The notes under the pieces are model-generated. The model was not told the DNA's origin. It made no database searches and was given only the letters and a program-made list of their open reading frames with translations. Below, one piece after another: positions 25,639 through 34,660 of a DNA stretch of 64,000 nucleotides; position 1 is the first letter of the stretch; each line of letters starts with the position of its first letter. This DNA is from an uncultured Eubacteriales bacterium (lineage in GTDB: Bacteria; Bacillota; Clostridia; Christensenellales; Aristaeellaceae). The stretch is from NCBI GenBank assembly GCA_900550955.1, contig URUF01000007.1, forward strand, positions 1 through 64,000, written 5' to 3'. Made by a program: the position numbers and the translations under genes.

Positions 25639-26263
25639 ACTGTCGCCCTCGGTATTGGCGGCCGATCCCATGCATTTGGGTCGCGAGGCGCGCATGGCCT
25701 GCGAGGCAGGCTGCGACGAGCTGCATTTTGACGTGATGGACGGGCATTTTGTGCCCAACCTTACCTTTGGCCCGCATATTCTCAAGGGCATGAGACGCGA
25801 GGCGCAAACCGTGTATGATGTGCACCTTATGCTGAGCGACCCGTTGCCCTTTGTGGACCGCTTTGCGGACGCGGGGGCGGATATCATTACCGTGCATGCG
25901 GAGGCGCATGCGTTTGCCGAGTCGCTTAGGCAAATCCGCGCGCGCGGGCTTAGGGCGGGCGCGTCCCTGCGCCCAGGCACGGGCGTGGAGGCCCTAAAGG
26001 AGCAGCTTGGCCTGATTGACCGGGTGCTGCTGATGACGGTGGAGCCCGGCTTTGGGGGCCAGAAGCTAATGCCGGAGGTGCTTGGCAAGGTGCGCGAATT
26101 GCGCGCCCTGGGCTTTCGCGGCGAGGTGGAGGCCGACGGCGGCATCAAGCCTGAAAACATGCGCCTTTTGACTGATGCGGGCGTTGAGGTGCTGGTGATG
26201 GGCACGGCGTTTTTTGGCGCGGAGAATCCTAGGGAGGTAGCGCGCCTGGTGCATGCAATTTGA
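25631..26263 (+). CDS. rpe: Ribulose-phosphate 3-epimerase
   Basis: 210-residue TIM barrel that interconverts ribulose-5-phosphate and xylulose-5-phosphate. Signatures: 'LSPSVLAADP', 'HFDVMDGHFVPNLTFG' (metal His and catalytic Asp), 'DVHLML', 'MTVEPGFGGQ' and 'EADGGIKPEN'. It is the last gene of the priA-rpe run. It contains GAGACG at 25792, one of four GAGAC sites in the window. Confidence 0.97.
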   Translation: MIKLSPSVLAADPMHLGREARMACEAGCDELHFDVMDGHFVPNLTFGPHILKGMRREAQTVYDVHLMLSDPLPFVDRFADAGADIITVHAEAHAFAESLRQIRARGLRAGASLRPGTGVEALKEQLGLIDRVLLMTVEPGFGGQKLMPEVLGKVRELRALGFRGEVEADGGIKPENMRLLTDAGVEVLVMGTAFFGAENPREVARLVHAI

Positions 26264-26327
26264 CCCTTACAGGGCATGCTAAAAGCGGCAGGCCGCCTTG
26301 GAGCCATGCCCGAAAGGAAGGAAACGC

Positions 26328-26402
26328 ATGAAAAAACGCGCCCCTTTATTTGTGCCGCCCAAGCCCCAAAAGCGCATGGGACGCGCGCCGGTGCGGCACT
26401 AG
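26328..26402 (+). CDS. Small basic peptide, 24 codons (uncertain)
   Basis: ATG 26328 has 'aaggaagg' about 7 nt upstream. The product is short, proline- and arginine-rich (begins MKKRAPLFVPPK). It sits in the gap between rpe and the helicase gene, after a possible stem (gggcatg / catgccc, 26272-26311). No family is recognised. It could be a true small protein, a leader peptide for the helicase gene, or chance. Confidence 0.3.
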   Translation: MKKRAPLFVPPKPQKRMGRAPVRH

Positions 26403-26430
26403 ACAAAAATCAAACGGATAGGATGAAAAG

Positions 26431-27918
26431 ATGCATTTTGACGAATTGGAGCTGATGGAGCCGCTTTTGCGTGCCGTAAAGGATTGCGGCTACGAGGAGC
26501 CTACCCCCATTCAGCGGGAAACGATTCCGCCCGTTTTGACGGGCCGCGATGTGCTGGGCTGCGCCCAGACGGGAACAGGGAAAACCGCGGCGTTCGCGCT
26601 GCCTATTTTGCAAAGGCTGCATACAAGCCGTAAGCAGCATGCCGGCAAGCGCACCATCCGCGCCCTTGTGCTTACGCCCACGCGAGAGCTGGCGCTGCAG
26701 ATTTACGAAAACTTTGAAGGCTACGGCAAAAATCTGCCGCTGCGCTCCTGTGTTATTTTTGGAGGCGTGGGGCAGCAGCCGCAGGTGGACGCGCTAAAGC
26801 GCGGAGTGGATATTTTGGTGGCCACGCCGGGCAGGCTGAACGATTTGATTCATCAGGGCTATATTACGCTGGAGCATTTGGAGGTTTTTGTGCTGGACGA
26901 GGCCGACCGCATGCTGGATATGGGCTTCATCCACGATGTGAAAAAGGTGATTGCGCTTTTGCCCAAAAAGCGGCAGACGCTGCTGTTTTCCGCCACCATG
27001 CCTGCGGAGGTGGAAAAGCTGGCGCTGAGCATTCTTACCGCGCCCGTAACGGTGAAGGTGGATCCTGTGTCTAGCACGGTGGACAAGATTGCGCAAAGCC
27101 TGTACCTGGTGGATAAGGCCAACAAAAAGCTGCTGCTGGCCAAGCTGCTTAACGAGCCCGGAGTGGAAAGCGCGCTGGTATTTACCCGTACCAAGCACGG
27201 CGCGGACCGGGTTGCGCGCGAGCTGGCGCGCGCAGGCGTGCAGGCCCGCGCCATCCACGGCGACAAGAGCCAGAACGCGAGGCAGCAGGCCCTTACGGAT
27301 TTTAAAACGGGCAAGGTGCGCGTGCTGGTGGCCACGGATATCGCCGCCCGCGGCATCGATATCGCGGGGCTGTCCCATGTGTTCAATTACGACCTGCCAA
27401 ACGAGCCGGAGGCCTATGTGCACCGCATCGGCCGCACGGGGCGCGCGGGTATGGAAGGCATTGCGATCAGCTTTTGCTGCATTGATGAAATGAAGGAGCT
27501 CAAGCAGATTGAAAAGCTCATCGGCAAGGAAATCCCGCGCCGGGAGAGCGAGTGGCCTATGCAGGTGTTTACCGAAACGGTGAAGCAGCCGCGCCAGCCC
27601 CGGCCCTCCCGGGAGGAACGCGCCGCCGCCCCCGCCCAGCGGGCGCGCCGCCAGCAAGCAAAGCAAGCCGCGCCTGCGCCGGCGCGCAAGGCGCCTGAAA
27701 GGCCTGGCCAAAGCGCGACGCCTGGGATGAAGGCCACGCCGCTGGAGCGGCCCGCGCATGCCGCGCCCGCACGTCCCGCCGTTTCGCGGGCCATACCGCG
27801 GGAGCAGGCGGAAACGCCCGTGCGAGCGGCGCGTGAGAGTACGCATGCCTATGAGGAAATGCTAAGACGAAACCGGCGGCAGCGCCGCCCCCTGGCCACC
27901 GGCGGCGACCGCCGCTAA
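26431..27918 (+). CDS. DEAD-box ATP-dependent RNA helicase (RhlE/CshA-like)
   Basis: 495 residues. RecA-like domain 1 carries the Q motif ('[12 protein letters not shown]'), Walker A 'AQTGTGKT', 'PTRELALQ', 'DEAD' and 'SAT'. Domain 2 carries '[10 protein letters not shown]' and 'HRIGRTGR'. The catalytic core ends near residue 370. A ~125-residue low-complexity tail rich in Ala, Pro, Arg and Gln follows, as in RhlE-type helicases, where such tails bind RNA. Likely roles are ribosome assembly and mRNA turnover. The MATE gene starts 39 bp downstream. Confidence 0.94.
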   Translation: MHFDELELMEPLLRAVKDCGYEEPTPIQRETIPPVLTGRDVLGCAQTGTGKTAAFALPILQRLHTSRKQHAGKRTIRALVLTPTRELALQIYENFEGYGKNLPLRSCVIFGGVGQQPQVDALKRGVDILVATPGRLNDLIHQGYITLEHLEVFVLDEADRMLDMGFIHDVKKVIALLPKKRQTLLFSATMPAEVEKLALSILTAPVTVKVDPVSSTVDKIAQSLYLVDKANKKLLLAKLLNEPGVESALVFTRTKHGADRVARELARAGVQARAIHGDKSQNARQQALTDFKTGKVRVLVATDIAARGIDIAGLSHVFNYDLPNEPEAYVHRIGRTGRAGMEGIAISFCCIDEMKELKQIEKLIGKEIPRRESEWPMQVFTETVKQPRQPRPSREERAAAPAQRARRQQAKQAAPAPARKAPERPGQSATPGMKATPLERPAHAAPARPAVSRAIPREQAETPVRAARESTHAYEEMLRRNRRQRRPLATGGDRR

Positions 27919-27957
27919 GGCCTTCCGCTTTTTACACATAAGGAGAAAAAACGCATT

Positions 27958-29355
27958 ATGTCCAAACAAATGACGGCCGAACAAAAGCTGCGCTACATGA
28001 CGGTTACGCCCCTGCCCAAGCTGGTGTTTTCGCTGGCGGTACCAACGATTATCAGCATGCTCATTACCTCGTTTTATAACATGGCCGATACTTATTTTGT
28101 GGGCCTGATCGGCTCGGCCAGCGCAAGCGGCGCGATGGGCGTGGTGTTCCCGCTGATGGCCATTATGCAGGCGGTAGGCTTCATGTTTGGACATGGCTCC
28201 GGCAACCACATGTCGCGCGTGCTGGGCGCTGGGGATACGCAGGATGCGCGGCGCATGGCGGCAACGGGGTTTGTGAGCGCGTTTGCGGCAGGCCTTGTGA
28301 TTATGGCCGTGGGCCTGCTCGCGGCGGAGCCGCTGGTGTATGCCTTGGGCTCCACGGATACCATCGCGCCCTATGCGCAGCAGTATGTGCGTTTGCTCAT
28401 GCCGGGCGCGCCGTTCCTGGTGGCAAGCCTGGTGCTGAACAACCAGCTGCGGTTCCAGGGCAGCGCGTTTTACGCCATGATTGGCATTACTTCCGGCGCG
28501 CTAATCAACATCGTGCTGGATCCGCTGCTGATCTTTGGCATGAATATGGGCGTAGCGGGGGCGGCGCTGGCCACCAGTTTCAGCCAGATGGTCAGCTTTT
28601 TTCTCCTGCTGGCGGGCACGAACCGTGCCGGAAACATTCAGATCCGGCTTAGCAACTTTACGCCTACGCGCGAGAACTTTCGCGAAATATTCCGCGGGGG
28701 CGTGCCCTCGCTGGCGCGGCAGGGCCTCAACAGCCTGGCTACGGTATGCCTGAACCTTGCGGCGGGCGGTTATGGCGACGCGGCCATTGCGGCCATGAGC
28801 ATTGTTTCCCGCGTGATGATGATGGCGGTGAGCGCGATCATCGGCTTTGGGCAGGGCTTCCAGCCCATCTGCGGCTTCAATTACGGCGCCGGGCGCTATG
28901 ACAGGGTGCGCAAGGCGTTTTGGTTCTGCGTCAAAATTGCCTTCGGCGTGCTGGTGGCAATCGCCGCGGCGGCGATTGCGCTGGCGCCGCATATCATCAG
29001 CCTGTTTTTGGCTGGAAACGAGCAGGTGCAAAGCATCGGCACGCTGGCCCTAAGGCTGCAATGCGCGTGCGTGCCGCTGTTTGCATTTACCTGCCTTGCC
29101 AATATGCTGCTGCAAACCATGGGCATCGCGGGCCGGGCCACGCTGCTGGCTATGGCGCGGCAGGGCCTGTGCTTTATTCCCGCGGTGCTGCTGTTGGAGC
29201 GCGCCTTTGGGCTACTGGGCGTGCAGATGGCCCAGCCCGTGGCGGACGTGTTGGCCTTTTTGATGGCCCTGCCCCTGACGCTGCCTGTTTTGCGCGATTT
29301 GCGCACGCGGGAGGAAAAGGCGGATCAGAAGGAAAATATTCTTGAAAAAGAGTGA
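27958..29355 (+). CDS. MATE family efflux transporter (MepA-like)
   Basis: 465 residues, about 12 membrane helices. The N-terminus 'PLPKLVFSLAVPTIISMLITSFYNMADTYFVG' is typical of the MepA/DinF-like subgroup, followed by 'FGHGSGNHMSRVLGAGD'. The second half has 'GFGQGFQPICGFNYGAGRYDR'. It probably exports drugs or metabolites using an ion gradient. ATG 27958 has an upstream 'aaggag'. It may be co-transcribed with the helicase gene. Substrate unknown. Confidence 0.92.
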   Translation: MSKQMTAEQKLRYMTVTPLPKLVFSLAVPTIISMLITSFYNMADTYFVGLIGSASASGAMGVVFPLMAIMQAVGFMFGHGSGNHMSRVLGAGDTQDARRMAATGFVSAFAAGLVIMAVGLLAAEPLVYALGSTDTIAPYAQQYVRLLMPGAPFLVASLVLNNQLRFQGSAFYAMIGITSGALINIVLDPLLIFGMNMGVAGAALATSFSQMVSFFLLLAGTNRAGNIQIRLSNFTPTRENFREIFRGGVPSLARQGLNSLATVCLNLAAGGYGDAAIAAMSIVSRVMMMAVSAIIGFGQGFQPICGFNYGAGRYDRVRKAFWFCVKIAFGVLVAIAAAAIALAPHIISLFLAGNEQVQSIGTLALRLQCACVPLFAFTCLANMLLQTMGIAGRATLLAMARQGLCFIPAVLLLERAFGLLGVQMAQPVADVLAFLMALPLTLPVLRDLRTREEKADQKENILEKE

Positions 29356-29502
29356 ACCTATTGCCATGCTTTTCCGTCTATATAGGGGAAAAGGGAAGGG
29401 AGGCCGCCGGCACGTAGGCTGCGCAGGAAGGAGGAGCGTCCGTACCGCCAGGTGATTCACTGCTTTTCTGGTAATGTTTTCAAATATTACGCAAGTATTA
29501 CG

Positions 29503-29532
29503 TTGACAGCCTATTTCCTAAAATGGTATAAT
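29503..29532 (+). promoter_or_regulatory. sigma-A promoter of the DUF3048 gene
   Basis: TTGACA (29503-29508), 18 bp, TATAAT (29527-29532), both boxes perfect. The rest of 29356-29588 holds a small stem (cttttcc…ggaaaag near 29369-29394) after the MATE gene and nothing else recognised. Confidence 0.8.
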
Positions 29533-29588
29533 CCTTAACAATGGAGCTATATGCTTCAAGCCTGTGTGAAACATGAGGAGGTTGAACC

Positions 29589-30773
29589 GTGAAAAAGGTC
29601 TTATCTATCCTGCTGGCGGCTTCGCTGCTGCTGGCTGCCGTGCCCGCCATGGCCGCTAAGAATGACGCCGGAACCAACTATACCCTCGACATGAGCGGCG
29701 TTGTGCTGCAAAACGCCGCCGACCGCAACATTACGCCAGCGGCTGGCGCGCTTGATGCAAACCCCACAATCAGCGGCGAAAGCCCGACCACCGGCATGCC
29801 CCTGAGCGACGGGCTGTACATGCCCATGCTTGTGCAGATCAGCAATCCCGAGGGCACGGAAAAGGTGAATGGCAAGAGCGTATCTGCCGCCGGCATTGGC
29901 GAGCGCGCCCCCTGGGGCGGCCAGTATGCGGATATCGTGTACGAAGGCATCCTGTACCGTTCCGGCCAGACCCGTATCACCTTCCTGTTCAACGATAGCT
30001 TTGCCGAAGGCCAGCCTGTGAGCGTTGGCCCCGTGCGTTCGGCCCGTATTGGCCACGTGCTGCTGCGTGAGGAGTGGCAGGGCGGCATTGTGTACGCCGG
30101 CGGCCCCCGCCGTGAGGAGAACGACATTGCCGAAATGTTCGCCCAGCTGGGCGCTAGCGAGAAGGGCGTTACCTTCAACCTGCTGGATGGCAAGTATCAG
30201 GAGTACAAAAACCGCGTGCAGGGCGTAAAGGCCCCCGACAACTACAATGTAAACCTGACCGGCATACGCACGCTGGTTCCTTCCACCACCGTCGCTACCC
30301 CGCACCCCTTCCTGTTTACCGATGTAAGCCCTTATGTGGACGGCTATGACCTGGCTTACAACATCAATCTGGACTGGGGCCATAAGAAGTACATCTCCCA
30401 CTTCTATTATGACGAGGCCAACAACCTTTACCTGCGCTACTCCGGCGATGCGCCCTACATGACCTTTGCCGCGGCGGAGGATCGCAGCTCCGAAAACGAG
30501 GAGCAGATGTCCTTCAGCAATGTGATCATCCAGCGCGTGGGCTATGAGTACACCAACAACTCCAAGATTATGCCCGTGATGCAGAGCGTTGGCAAGGGCA
30601 ACGCGGATATCTTCATCGGCGGCCGCTACATCCCCGGTTACTGGGTACGCGAGTCCACCACAAGCCCCACCGTGTTCCTGGACGACCAGGGCAACGAGAT
30701 TCAGCTCACCCGCGGCAAGACCTTCATTGCGCACTTCCCGCCCGAGAGCCTGCTGACCTACACCGCGCAGTAA
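29589..30773 (+). CDS. DUF3048 (YerB-like) exported protein
   Basis: 394 residues with a Sec signal peptide (KKVLSILLAASLLLAAVPAMAA). No lipobox Cys is seen, so it is probably secreted or wall-associated. The DUF3048 core shows 'PMLVQISNPEG', 'ADIVYEGI', 'RITFLFND' and 'VGPVRSARIGHV', then the C-terminal domain with 'NIIQR…PVMQSVGKGNADIFIGGRY' type motifs. YerB relatives are envelope proteins of unknown activity in Firmicutes. It has its own perfect promoter and terminator, and the codon bias suggests good expression. Confidence 0.88.
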   Translation: MKKVLSILLAASLLLAAVPAMAAKNDAGTNYTLDMSGVVLQNAADRNITPAAGALDANPTISGESPTTGMPLSDGLYMPMLVQISNPEGTEKVNGKSVSAAGIGERAPWGGQYADIVYEGILYRSGQTRITFLFNDSFAEGQPVSVGPVRSARIGHVLLREEWQGGIVYAGGPRREENDIAEMFAQLGASEKGVTFNLLDGKYQEYKNRVQGVKAPDNYNVNLTGIRTLVPSTTVATPHPFLFTDVSPYVDGYDLAYNINLDWGHKKYISHFYYDEANNLYLRYSGDAPYMTFAAAEDRSSENEEQMSFSNVIIQRVGYEYTNNSKIMPVMQSVGKGNADIFIGGRYIPGYWVRESTTSPTVFLDDQGNEIQLTRGKTFIAHFPPESLLTYTAQ

Positions 30774-30789
30774 ACCAAACCGTACTTGA

Positions 30790-30816
30790 AGCGGACGGCA
30801 AACGCCGTCCGCTTTC
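30790..30816 (+). terminator. Intrinsic terminator of the DUF3048 gene
   Basis: Perfect stem agcggacggc / gccgtccgct with loop 'aaac', followed by 'ttcgc'. Confidence 0.75.
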
Positions 30817-30827
30817 GCATGTATAGG

Positions 30828-30856
30828 TTGCGGTTTTGCGTTGATTGGGGTACAAT
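30828..30856 (+). promoter_or_regulatory. sigma-A promoter of the small alarmone synthetase gene
   Basis: TTGCGG (30828-30833), 17 bp, TACAAT (30851-30856), then 'aaaggag' and ATG 30893. Confidence 0.6.
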
Positions 30857-30892
30857 AGAAGTACCAAAATTATAGCGATAAAGGAGAACGGT

Positions 30893-31585
30893 ATGCCCTT
30901 ATCAGGTTTATCCGCCCTGCCGCAGGAGCTGGGCGAGCTTGTGGATAGCTTTGTAACCATGAAGTGCCGCTACCAATCCGCCCTGCGCGAGGTACGCACG
31001 AAGCTGGAAATCCTGGACGACGAATTTCAAATGCGTTATAGCCGCAACCCCATTCACCATATGGAAAGCCGTATCAAAAGCCCGCAGAGCATCGCGCAGA
31101 AGCTTACGCGCAAAGGGCTGCCCCTTACGCCAGAGGCCGCCATGGAAAACCTGCATGATATCGCGGGGATTCGTGTGGTATGCGCTTATCTGAACGACGC
31201 TTATACCATCGCGCGCCTGTTGACGCAGCAGGACGATATACGCCTGCTGCAAACGCGCGATTACATTGCCGCCCCTAAGCCGAACGGCTACCGCAGCCTG
31301 CACCTGATTGTAGAGGTGCCGGTGTTTTTAAGCGAGGGCAAGATTCCCCTGCCGGTGGAGGTGCAGATTCGCACCATTGCCATGGATTTTTGGGCCAGCC
31401 TGGAGCATCAGCTGCGCTACAAGGAAACGGCAAGCATTCCGGAGGACTTGAACCGCCAGCTTCATGAGGCGGCTGAGAAAATTGCCATGCTGGATGGCGA
31501 TATGCAGCATATCCACGATCAGATGATGGAACTGGTGCATCCTTCGGGCGCAAAGGACAATGGCGGCGTTGAAAGAGCCCTTTAG
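30893..31585 (+). CDS. Small alarmone synthetase, RelQ/YjbM-like GTP pyrophosphokinase
   Basis: 230 residues with only the (p)ppGpp synthetase fold: no hydrolase, TGS or ACT domain. It transfers pyrophosphate from ATP to GDP or GTP. Key motifs are 'ESRIKSPQSIAQKL', 'DIAGIRVVC', 'KPNGYRSLHL' and 'VEVQIRTIAMDFWASLEHQLRYK'. RelQ-type enzymes are controlled at the transcript level in wall stress; this gene has its own promoter. ATG 30893 has 'aaaggag' upstream; an in-frame ATG at 30845 overlaps the -10 box and is rejected. Its terminator is shared with the ribosome site of the next gene. Confidence 0.93.
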   Translation: MPLSGLSALPQELGELVDSFVTMKCRYQSALREVRTKLEILDDEFQMRYSRNPIHHMESRIKSPQSIAQKLTRKGLPLTPEAAMENLHDIAGIRVVCAYLNDAYTIARLLTQQDDIRLLQTRDYIAAPKPNGYRSLHLIVEVPVFLSEGKIPLPVEVQIRTIAMDFWASLEHQLRYKETASIPEDLNRQLHEAAEKIAMLDGDMQHIHDQMMELVHPSGAKDNGGVERAL

Positions 31586-31615
31586 GTTATGGCCCTGGCA
31601 GCAAAGCCGGCATAG

Positions 31616-31660
31616 AAACCGCCTCCCCCGTGCATACTTGCATGGAAGGAGGCGGTTTTT
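31616..31660 (+). terminator. Terminator stem that also buries the next gene's ribosome binding site
   Basis: Stem aaaccgcctcc (31616-31626) with ggaggcggttt (31648-31658), then a T run (…ggttttt). The 3' arm contains 'aaggaggcgg', which is the Shine-Dalgarno sequence for GTG 31662. The same stem would end the alarmone synthetase transcript and hide the ribosome site in any read-through RNA. Confidence 0.7.
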
Positions 31661-31661
31661 A

Positions 31662-32090
31662 GTGATCGGCTTTTTATTTAGCATTATCGCGGGCGCGGCC
31701 ATGAGCGTGCAGGGTGTAATGAACACACGCTTGCAGGATGACCTGGGGCTTTGGGAAGCCAACGCTTATGTACAGGGCACGGCCTTCGCCCTTTCGCTGA
31801 TTGTGATGTGGCTGTTTGGCACCGGGAACCTAAAGGCTTTGGCTACCGTGCCAAAGGGCTATTTGCTGGGCGGCGCGCTGGGCCTGGTCATAACCGTTAC
31901 GGTGATGCTGTCCATCAAAGGGCTAAATCCAACCATCGCCATTTCCACAATCCTGATTGCGCAATTGCTGGTGGCCGCAGCCATAGACGCATTCGGCTGG
32001 ATGGGACAGGAGAAGGCGGCCATGGGCGTTAAGCAATTTCTGGGCCTGGCGCTTATGCTGGGCGGCGTGGTGGTGTTCAAGCTGCGTTAG
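31662..32090 (+). CDS. Small DMT-family transporter (YdcZ/DUF606 type)
   Basis: 142 residues, about five membrane helices, a half-size member of the drug/metabolite transporter superfamily. It starts 'IGFLFSIIAGAAMSVQGVMNTRLQD', the usual family opening, and ends 'GLALMLGGVVVFKLR'. The start is GTG 31662, whose site 'aaggagg' is within the preceding terminator stem. Substrate unknown. It converges with the minus-strand gene at 32099. Confidence 0.85.
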   Translation: MIGFLFSIIAGAAMSVQGVMNTRLQDDLGLWEANAYVQGTAFALSLIVMWLFGTGNLKALATVPKGYLLGGALGLVITVTVMLSIKGLNPTIAISTILIAQLLVAAAIDAFGWMGQEKAAMGVKQFLGLALMLGGVVVFKLR

Positions 32091-32098
32091 AGAGCCGT

Positions 32099-32590
32099 TC
32101 ACCCCTGCGGCCCGTCCAGCAGGGCGGTGGTAAGGCTGCTTAGCTGCTCGATGGCCTCGCTTAAGGAATTCAGCGAGTCATTCACCTTTTGCCCGCTGGC
32201 CAGCTTGGCGTCGTATCCCTCAATGATGGTATAGATGCCGTCAAATACGCTTTGCTCGTACAGCCGGCCGATTTCGCCATACATCCCCACGTTGAGGTCG
32301 TTAATGACCTCAACGCCATGCACATACTGGCGAATTCTGCCCAGCATGGCGGAGGTGGAGCTGGCCCCCAGGCGGCTTAGGGAATTCACGCTGGAAATGG
32401 CGTGCTGCACCTCGCTGCGAAGGCGGGTGTTGCGCTGGGCCTCGAAGTTGCCCTCGTTGATACCGCCCACGCCCGCCAGCTTGAAGATCAAGAAAGCGGC
32501 CAGCAGCACCAGCACAATGATGATAATGGGTTTATAGCGGTTAGAGCGCATCACGGCGTTGTAACCGTTAGAACGCGTATATCGCGTCAT
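32099..32590 (-). CDS. Membrane-anchored protein of unknown function
   Basis: 163 residues, ATG 32590 after 'aaggagggc'. A basic cytoplasmic N-terminus (~20 residues) precedes one membrane helix ('PIIIIVLVLLAAFLIFKLAG'). An extracytoplasmic helical region with heptad-like spacing follows ('AQRNTRLRSEVQHAISSVNSL…', '…LNSLSEAIEQLSSLTTAL'), probably a coiled coil. No known family is recognised. A strong promoter lies just upstream. Confidence 0.7.
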   Translation of the reverse strand: MTRYTRSNGYNAVMRSNRYKPIIIIVLVLLAAFLIFKLAGVGGINEGNFEAQRNTRLRSEVQHAISSVNSLSRLGASSTSAMLGRIRQYVHGVEVINDLNVGMYGEIGRLYEQSVFDGIYTIIEGYDAKLASGQKVNDSLNSLSEAIEQLSSLTTALLDGPQG

Positions 32591-32630
32591 GGATGTTGCC
32601 CTCCTTATAAGCTGAAATAGGATCGCTGCT

Positions 32631-32659
32631 ATTATAGCATATTTCCCACAAGTGGTAAA
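32631..32659 (-). promoter_or_regulatory. sigma-A promoter of the coiled-coil membrane protein gene
   Basis: On the minus strand TTTACC (32654-32659), 17 bp, TATAAT (32631-32636). Confidence 0.6.
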
Positions 32660-32765
32660 GTAGGGCAAAAAATGATGCGTTTTTGCGATAATTGTGGTGG
32701 CATAGGGACGATTTTGTGGAGAAACGGACGCTTTTTGGCGAAAAGGGTCGCAGGAGGGGAGCACG

Positions 32766-33416
32766 ATGGGAATAGCGCTGCTGCTGGCATGGGGCGTGGC
32801 CGTATGGCGCGGAACCGCCAGCCCTGCCCGGGCGCGCGCGTTTGGCTGGCTGGCGGCGTGCGCGCTGGCGTTTTCCATGCTCACACAGCTTTGGCTATTG
32901 GGCCTTGACAGGCTGCTTACGCTGGAAACGGGACTGCCGCTGCACCTGTGCGGCCTGTTTGGGGTGTTGTCCATTCCCATGCTTATAGGAAGGGCACCTG
33001 CGGCGCTGTATGAGCTATTGGCTTTCCTGGCCGCTCCCGCGGCGGCCGTTACGCTGCTTTTTCCCGCGGTGATGCGCTGCTCGCACCCGCAACTGATGCG
33101 TTTTGCCTTTTTACAGCTGCATGCCCTGGTGGCGCTTATGCCGCTTTATTTTTTTCGCACAGGTAAGCCGCTGCCTAGGGATCCGCGGCGTGCGCTGGTG
33201 TTGGGCAACGGCTATTTGGTGGCGGTGAGCGCGTTTAACCGCGCCGCGAATACCAACTATTTGTTTTTAAGCGCCGCGCCTGCCGGCACGCCGCTGGCCG
33301 CGCTGCGGACGCAGGGCGGCGCGTATTATATATGCGCTTTGGAAATTATGTGCATGCTTGTGTTTGCGTGGCTTGACAAGCTGTATGGACGAATAAACGC
33401 CTATTGCAGGAAGTAG
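32766..33416 (+). CDS. YwaF-like integral membrane protein (TIGR02206 type)
   Basis: 216 residues, about six or seven membrane helices, ATG 32766 after 'caggagggg'. The family hallmarks are 'LPLHLCGLFGVLSIPML' in an early helix and 'NRAANTNYLFLSAAPAGTPLA' in a late loop, as in Bacillus YwaF. No function is established for this family. The last 16 bp overlap the convergent SH3-protein gene. Confidence 0.82.
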   Translation: MGIALLLAWGVAVWRGTASPARARAFGWLAACALAFSMLTQLWLLGLDRLLTLETGLPLHLCGLFGVLSIPMLIGRAPAALYELLAFLAAPAAAVTLLFPAVMRCSHPQLMRFAFLQLHALVALMPLYFFRTGKPLPRDPRRALVLGNGYLVAVSAFNRAANTNYLFLSAAPAGTPLAALRTQGGAYYICALEIMCMLVFAWLDKLYGRINAYCRK

Positions 33417-34561
33417 CTGAGCATGTAGCCCGTATAGCCGTTGTAGCTGACCTTACACCAATCCGGGCCGGGAATGAGCACCGTAACCGAGCTGCCAGAG
33501 GGCACGCGCGTGCGCACGTTGCTCTGCGTCATATCGGCGTTGGCACGCAGGTTCACATATGTGCCGCTGGGATGGTATACCGTGCGCCTGGGCGTGGAGG
33601 GCAGGTTATACAGGGTGATGTAGCGGGTCATCACGTAGCCGGAAAGGCCGGTGGATTGGTCGGTAACGGCGCACCATTCGGTGCCCTGGCCGTCCACCCA
33701 CAGGCGGGCGCCGTTATAGAGCTTGTCCAGCACATCCGCGCCTGTGGAGGAATAACGGCGCAGGTTCAGCGCTTGCGTGCTGCGGGGGTTGCTCACCACG
33801 GCGTACGCCGTGCCGGAGGAGCCGCTGCCGGTTTGCGCGGCGATATCGCGGGCGGCGTGCAGGCCCTCCACCAAATAATCGCTGCTGATAAAGCCGGTAT
33901 AGCTATCTATGCTCACAGACCACCAGCCGTTTCCCTTGCATAGCACCATTGCGTAGCTGTCGCCCGGAAATTGGCGCACCACGCTGTAATTCATGCCGGG
34001 GCCGCTGCGCAGGTTGATGGCGGTATTGTTGGGCGTTTTTACGGTGGCAACGGTGGCGCTGCCCGCGTTGCGGCGGCCCCAGTCGCTTACATATTCGCTG
34101 CGCACATAGCCAACCTGGCCGTTGATTTCCACGCAGTACCAGCCGTTATTGACGCTTAGCACATGCAGGGGCACGCCGTTATAGAAAATGCCGAGCACCT
34201 GCGCGCTATAACTGGGCTGCGCGCGGAAATTAAGGAACGCGCCGCCGTTTTGGTTGGTTACAATGGCGGTCCAGGTAAAATCATCCCCGTCCAGGGCCAG
34301 ATCAATGTAGTTTTTGCTCATATAGCCTGTGCGCCCATCGGGAGTGCGCACATAATAGAAATTGTTCTGGCTGCCGTTGATTTCCACCCAGGTGCCGCGC
34401 GTGTAGCTGCCCAGCCACTGGCTGGACGAGCTGCCCTGCGCGCGCAGGTTGAGCGTATCGGTGCGGTAAATTACGCCAAATTCTGCCAGCGCGGATGCGC
34501 AGGCGAGCAGGCTGACCAGAAAAACCAGCAGGACCAGGAAATGCCTTTTGGACTGCTTCAT
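33401..34561 (-). CDS. Secreted protein with about five bacterial SH3 domains
   Basis: 386 residues, ATG 34561 after 'aaggagg'. A signal peptide ('FLVLLVFLVSLLACASALA') is followed by about five SH3b repeats. Each shows 'LNLRAQG', 'FLNFRAQP', 'INLRSGPG', 'LNLRRYSS' or 'VNLRANAD', then 'G…W' and a closing 'GY(M/V/I)…Y' strand. SH3b domains bind peptidoglycan cross-bridges. There is no catalytic domain, so it is likely a wall-binding or sensor protein. The start is fixed by the signal peptide. Confidence 0.88.
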   Translation of the reverse strand: MKQSKRHFLVLLVFLVSLLACASALAEFGVIYRTDTLNLRAQGSSSSQWLGSYTRGTWVEINGSQNNFYYVRTPDGRTGYMSKNYIDLALDGDDFTWTAIVTNQNGGAFLNFRAQPSYSAQVLGIFYNGVPLHVLSVNNGWYCVEINGQVGYVRSEYVSDWGRRNAGSATVATVKTPNNTAINLRSGPGMNYSVVRQFPGDSYAMVLCKGNGWWSVSIDSYTGFISSDYLVEGLHAARDIAAQTGSGSSGTAYAVVSNPRSTQALNLRRYSSTGADVLDKLYNGARLWVDGQGTEWCAVTDQSTGLSGYVMTRYITLYNLPSTPRRTVYHPSGTYVNLRANADMTQSNVRTRVPSGSSVTVLIPGPDWCKVSYNGYTGYMLSYFLQ

Positions 34562-34660
34562 GGGAACGTCCTCCTTCGGGATGGCGGCGGCAGGGGATTT
34601 TGGAACCGCTTTACAAATGGAACGGGACAGGATGCAAAAATCTTCCCGCAATCTTCGCCT

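Noticed and set aside
12777..29355. The two MATE genes as a recent duplication
   Set aside because: Their protein sequences differ throughout and fit different subgroups.
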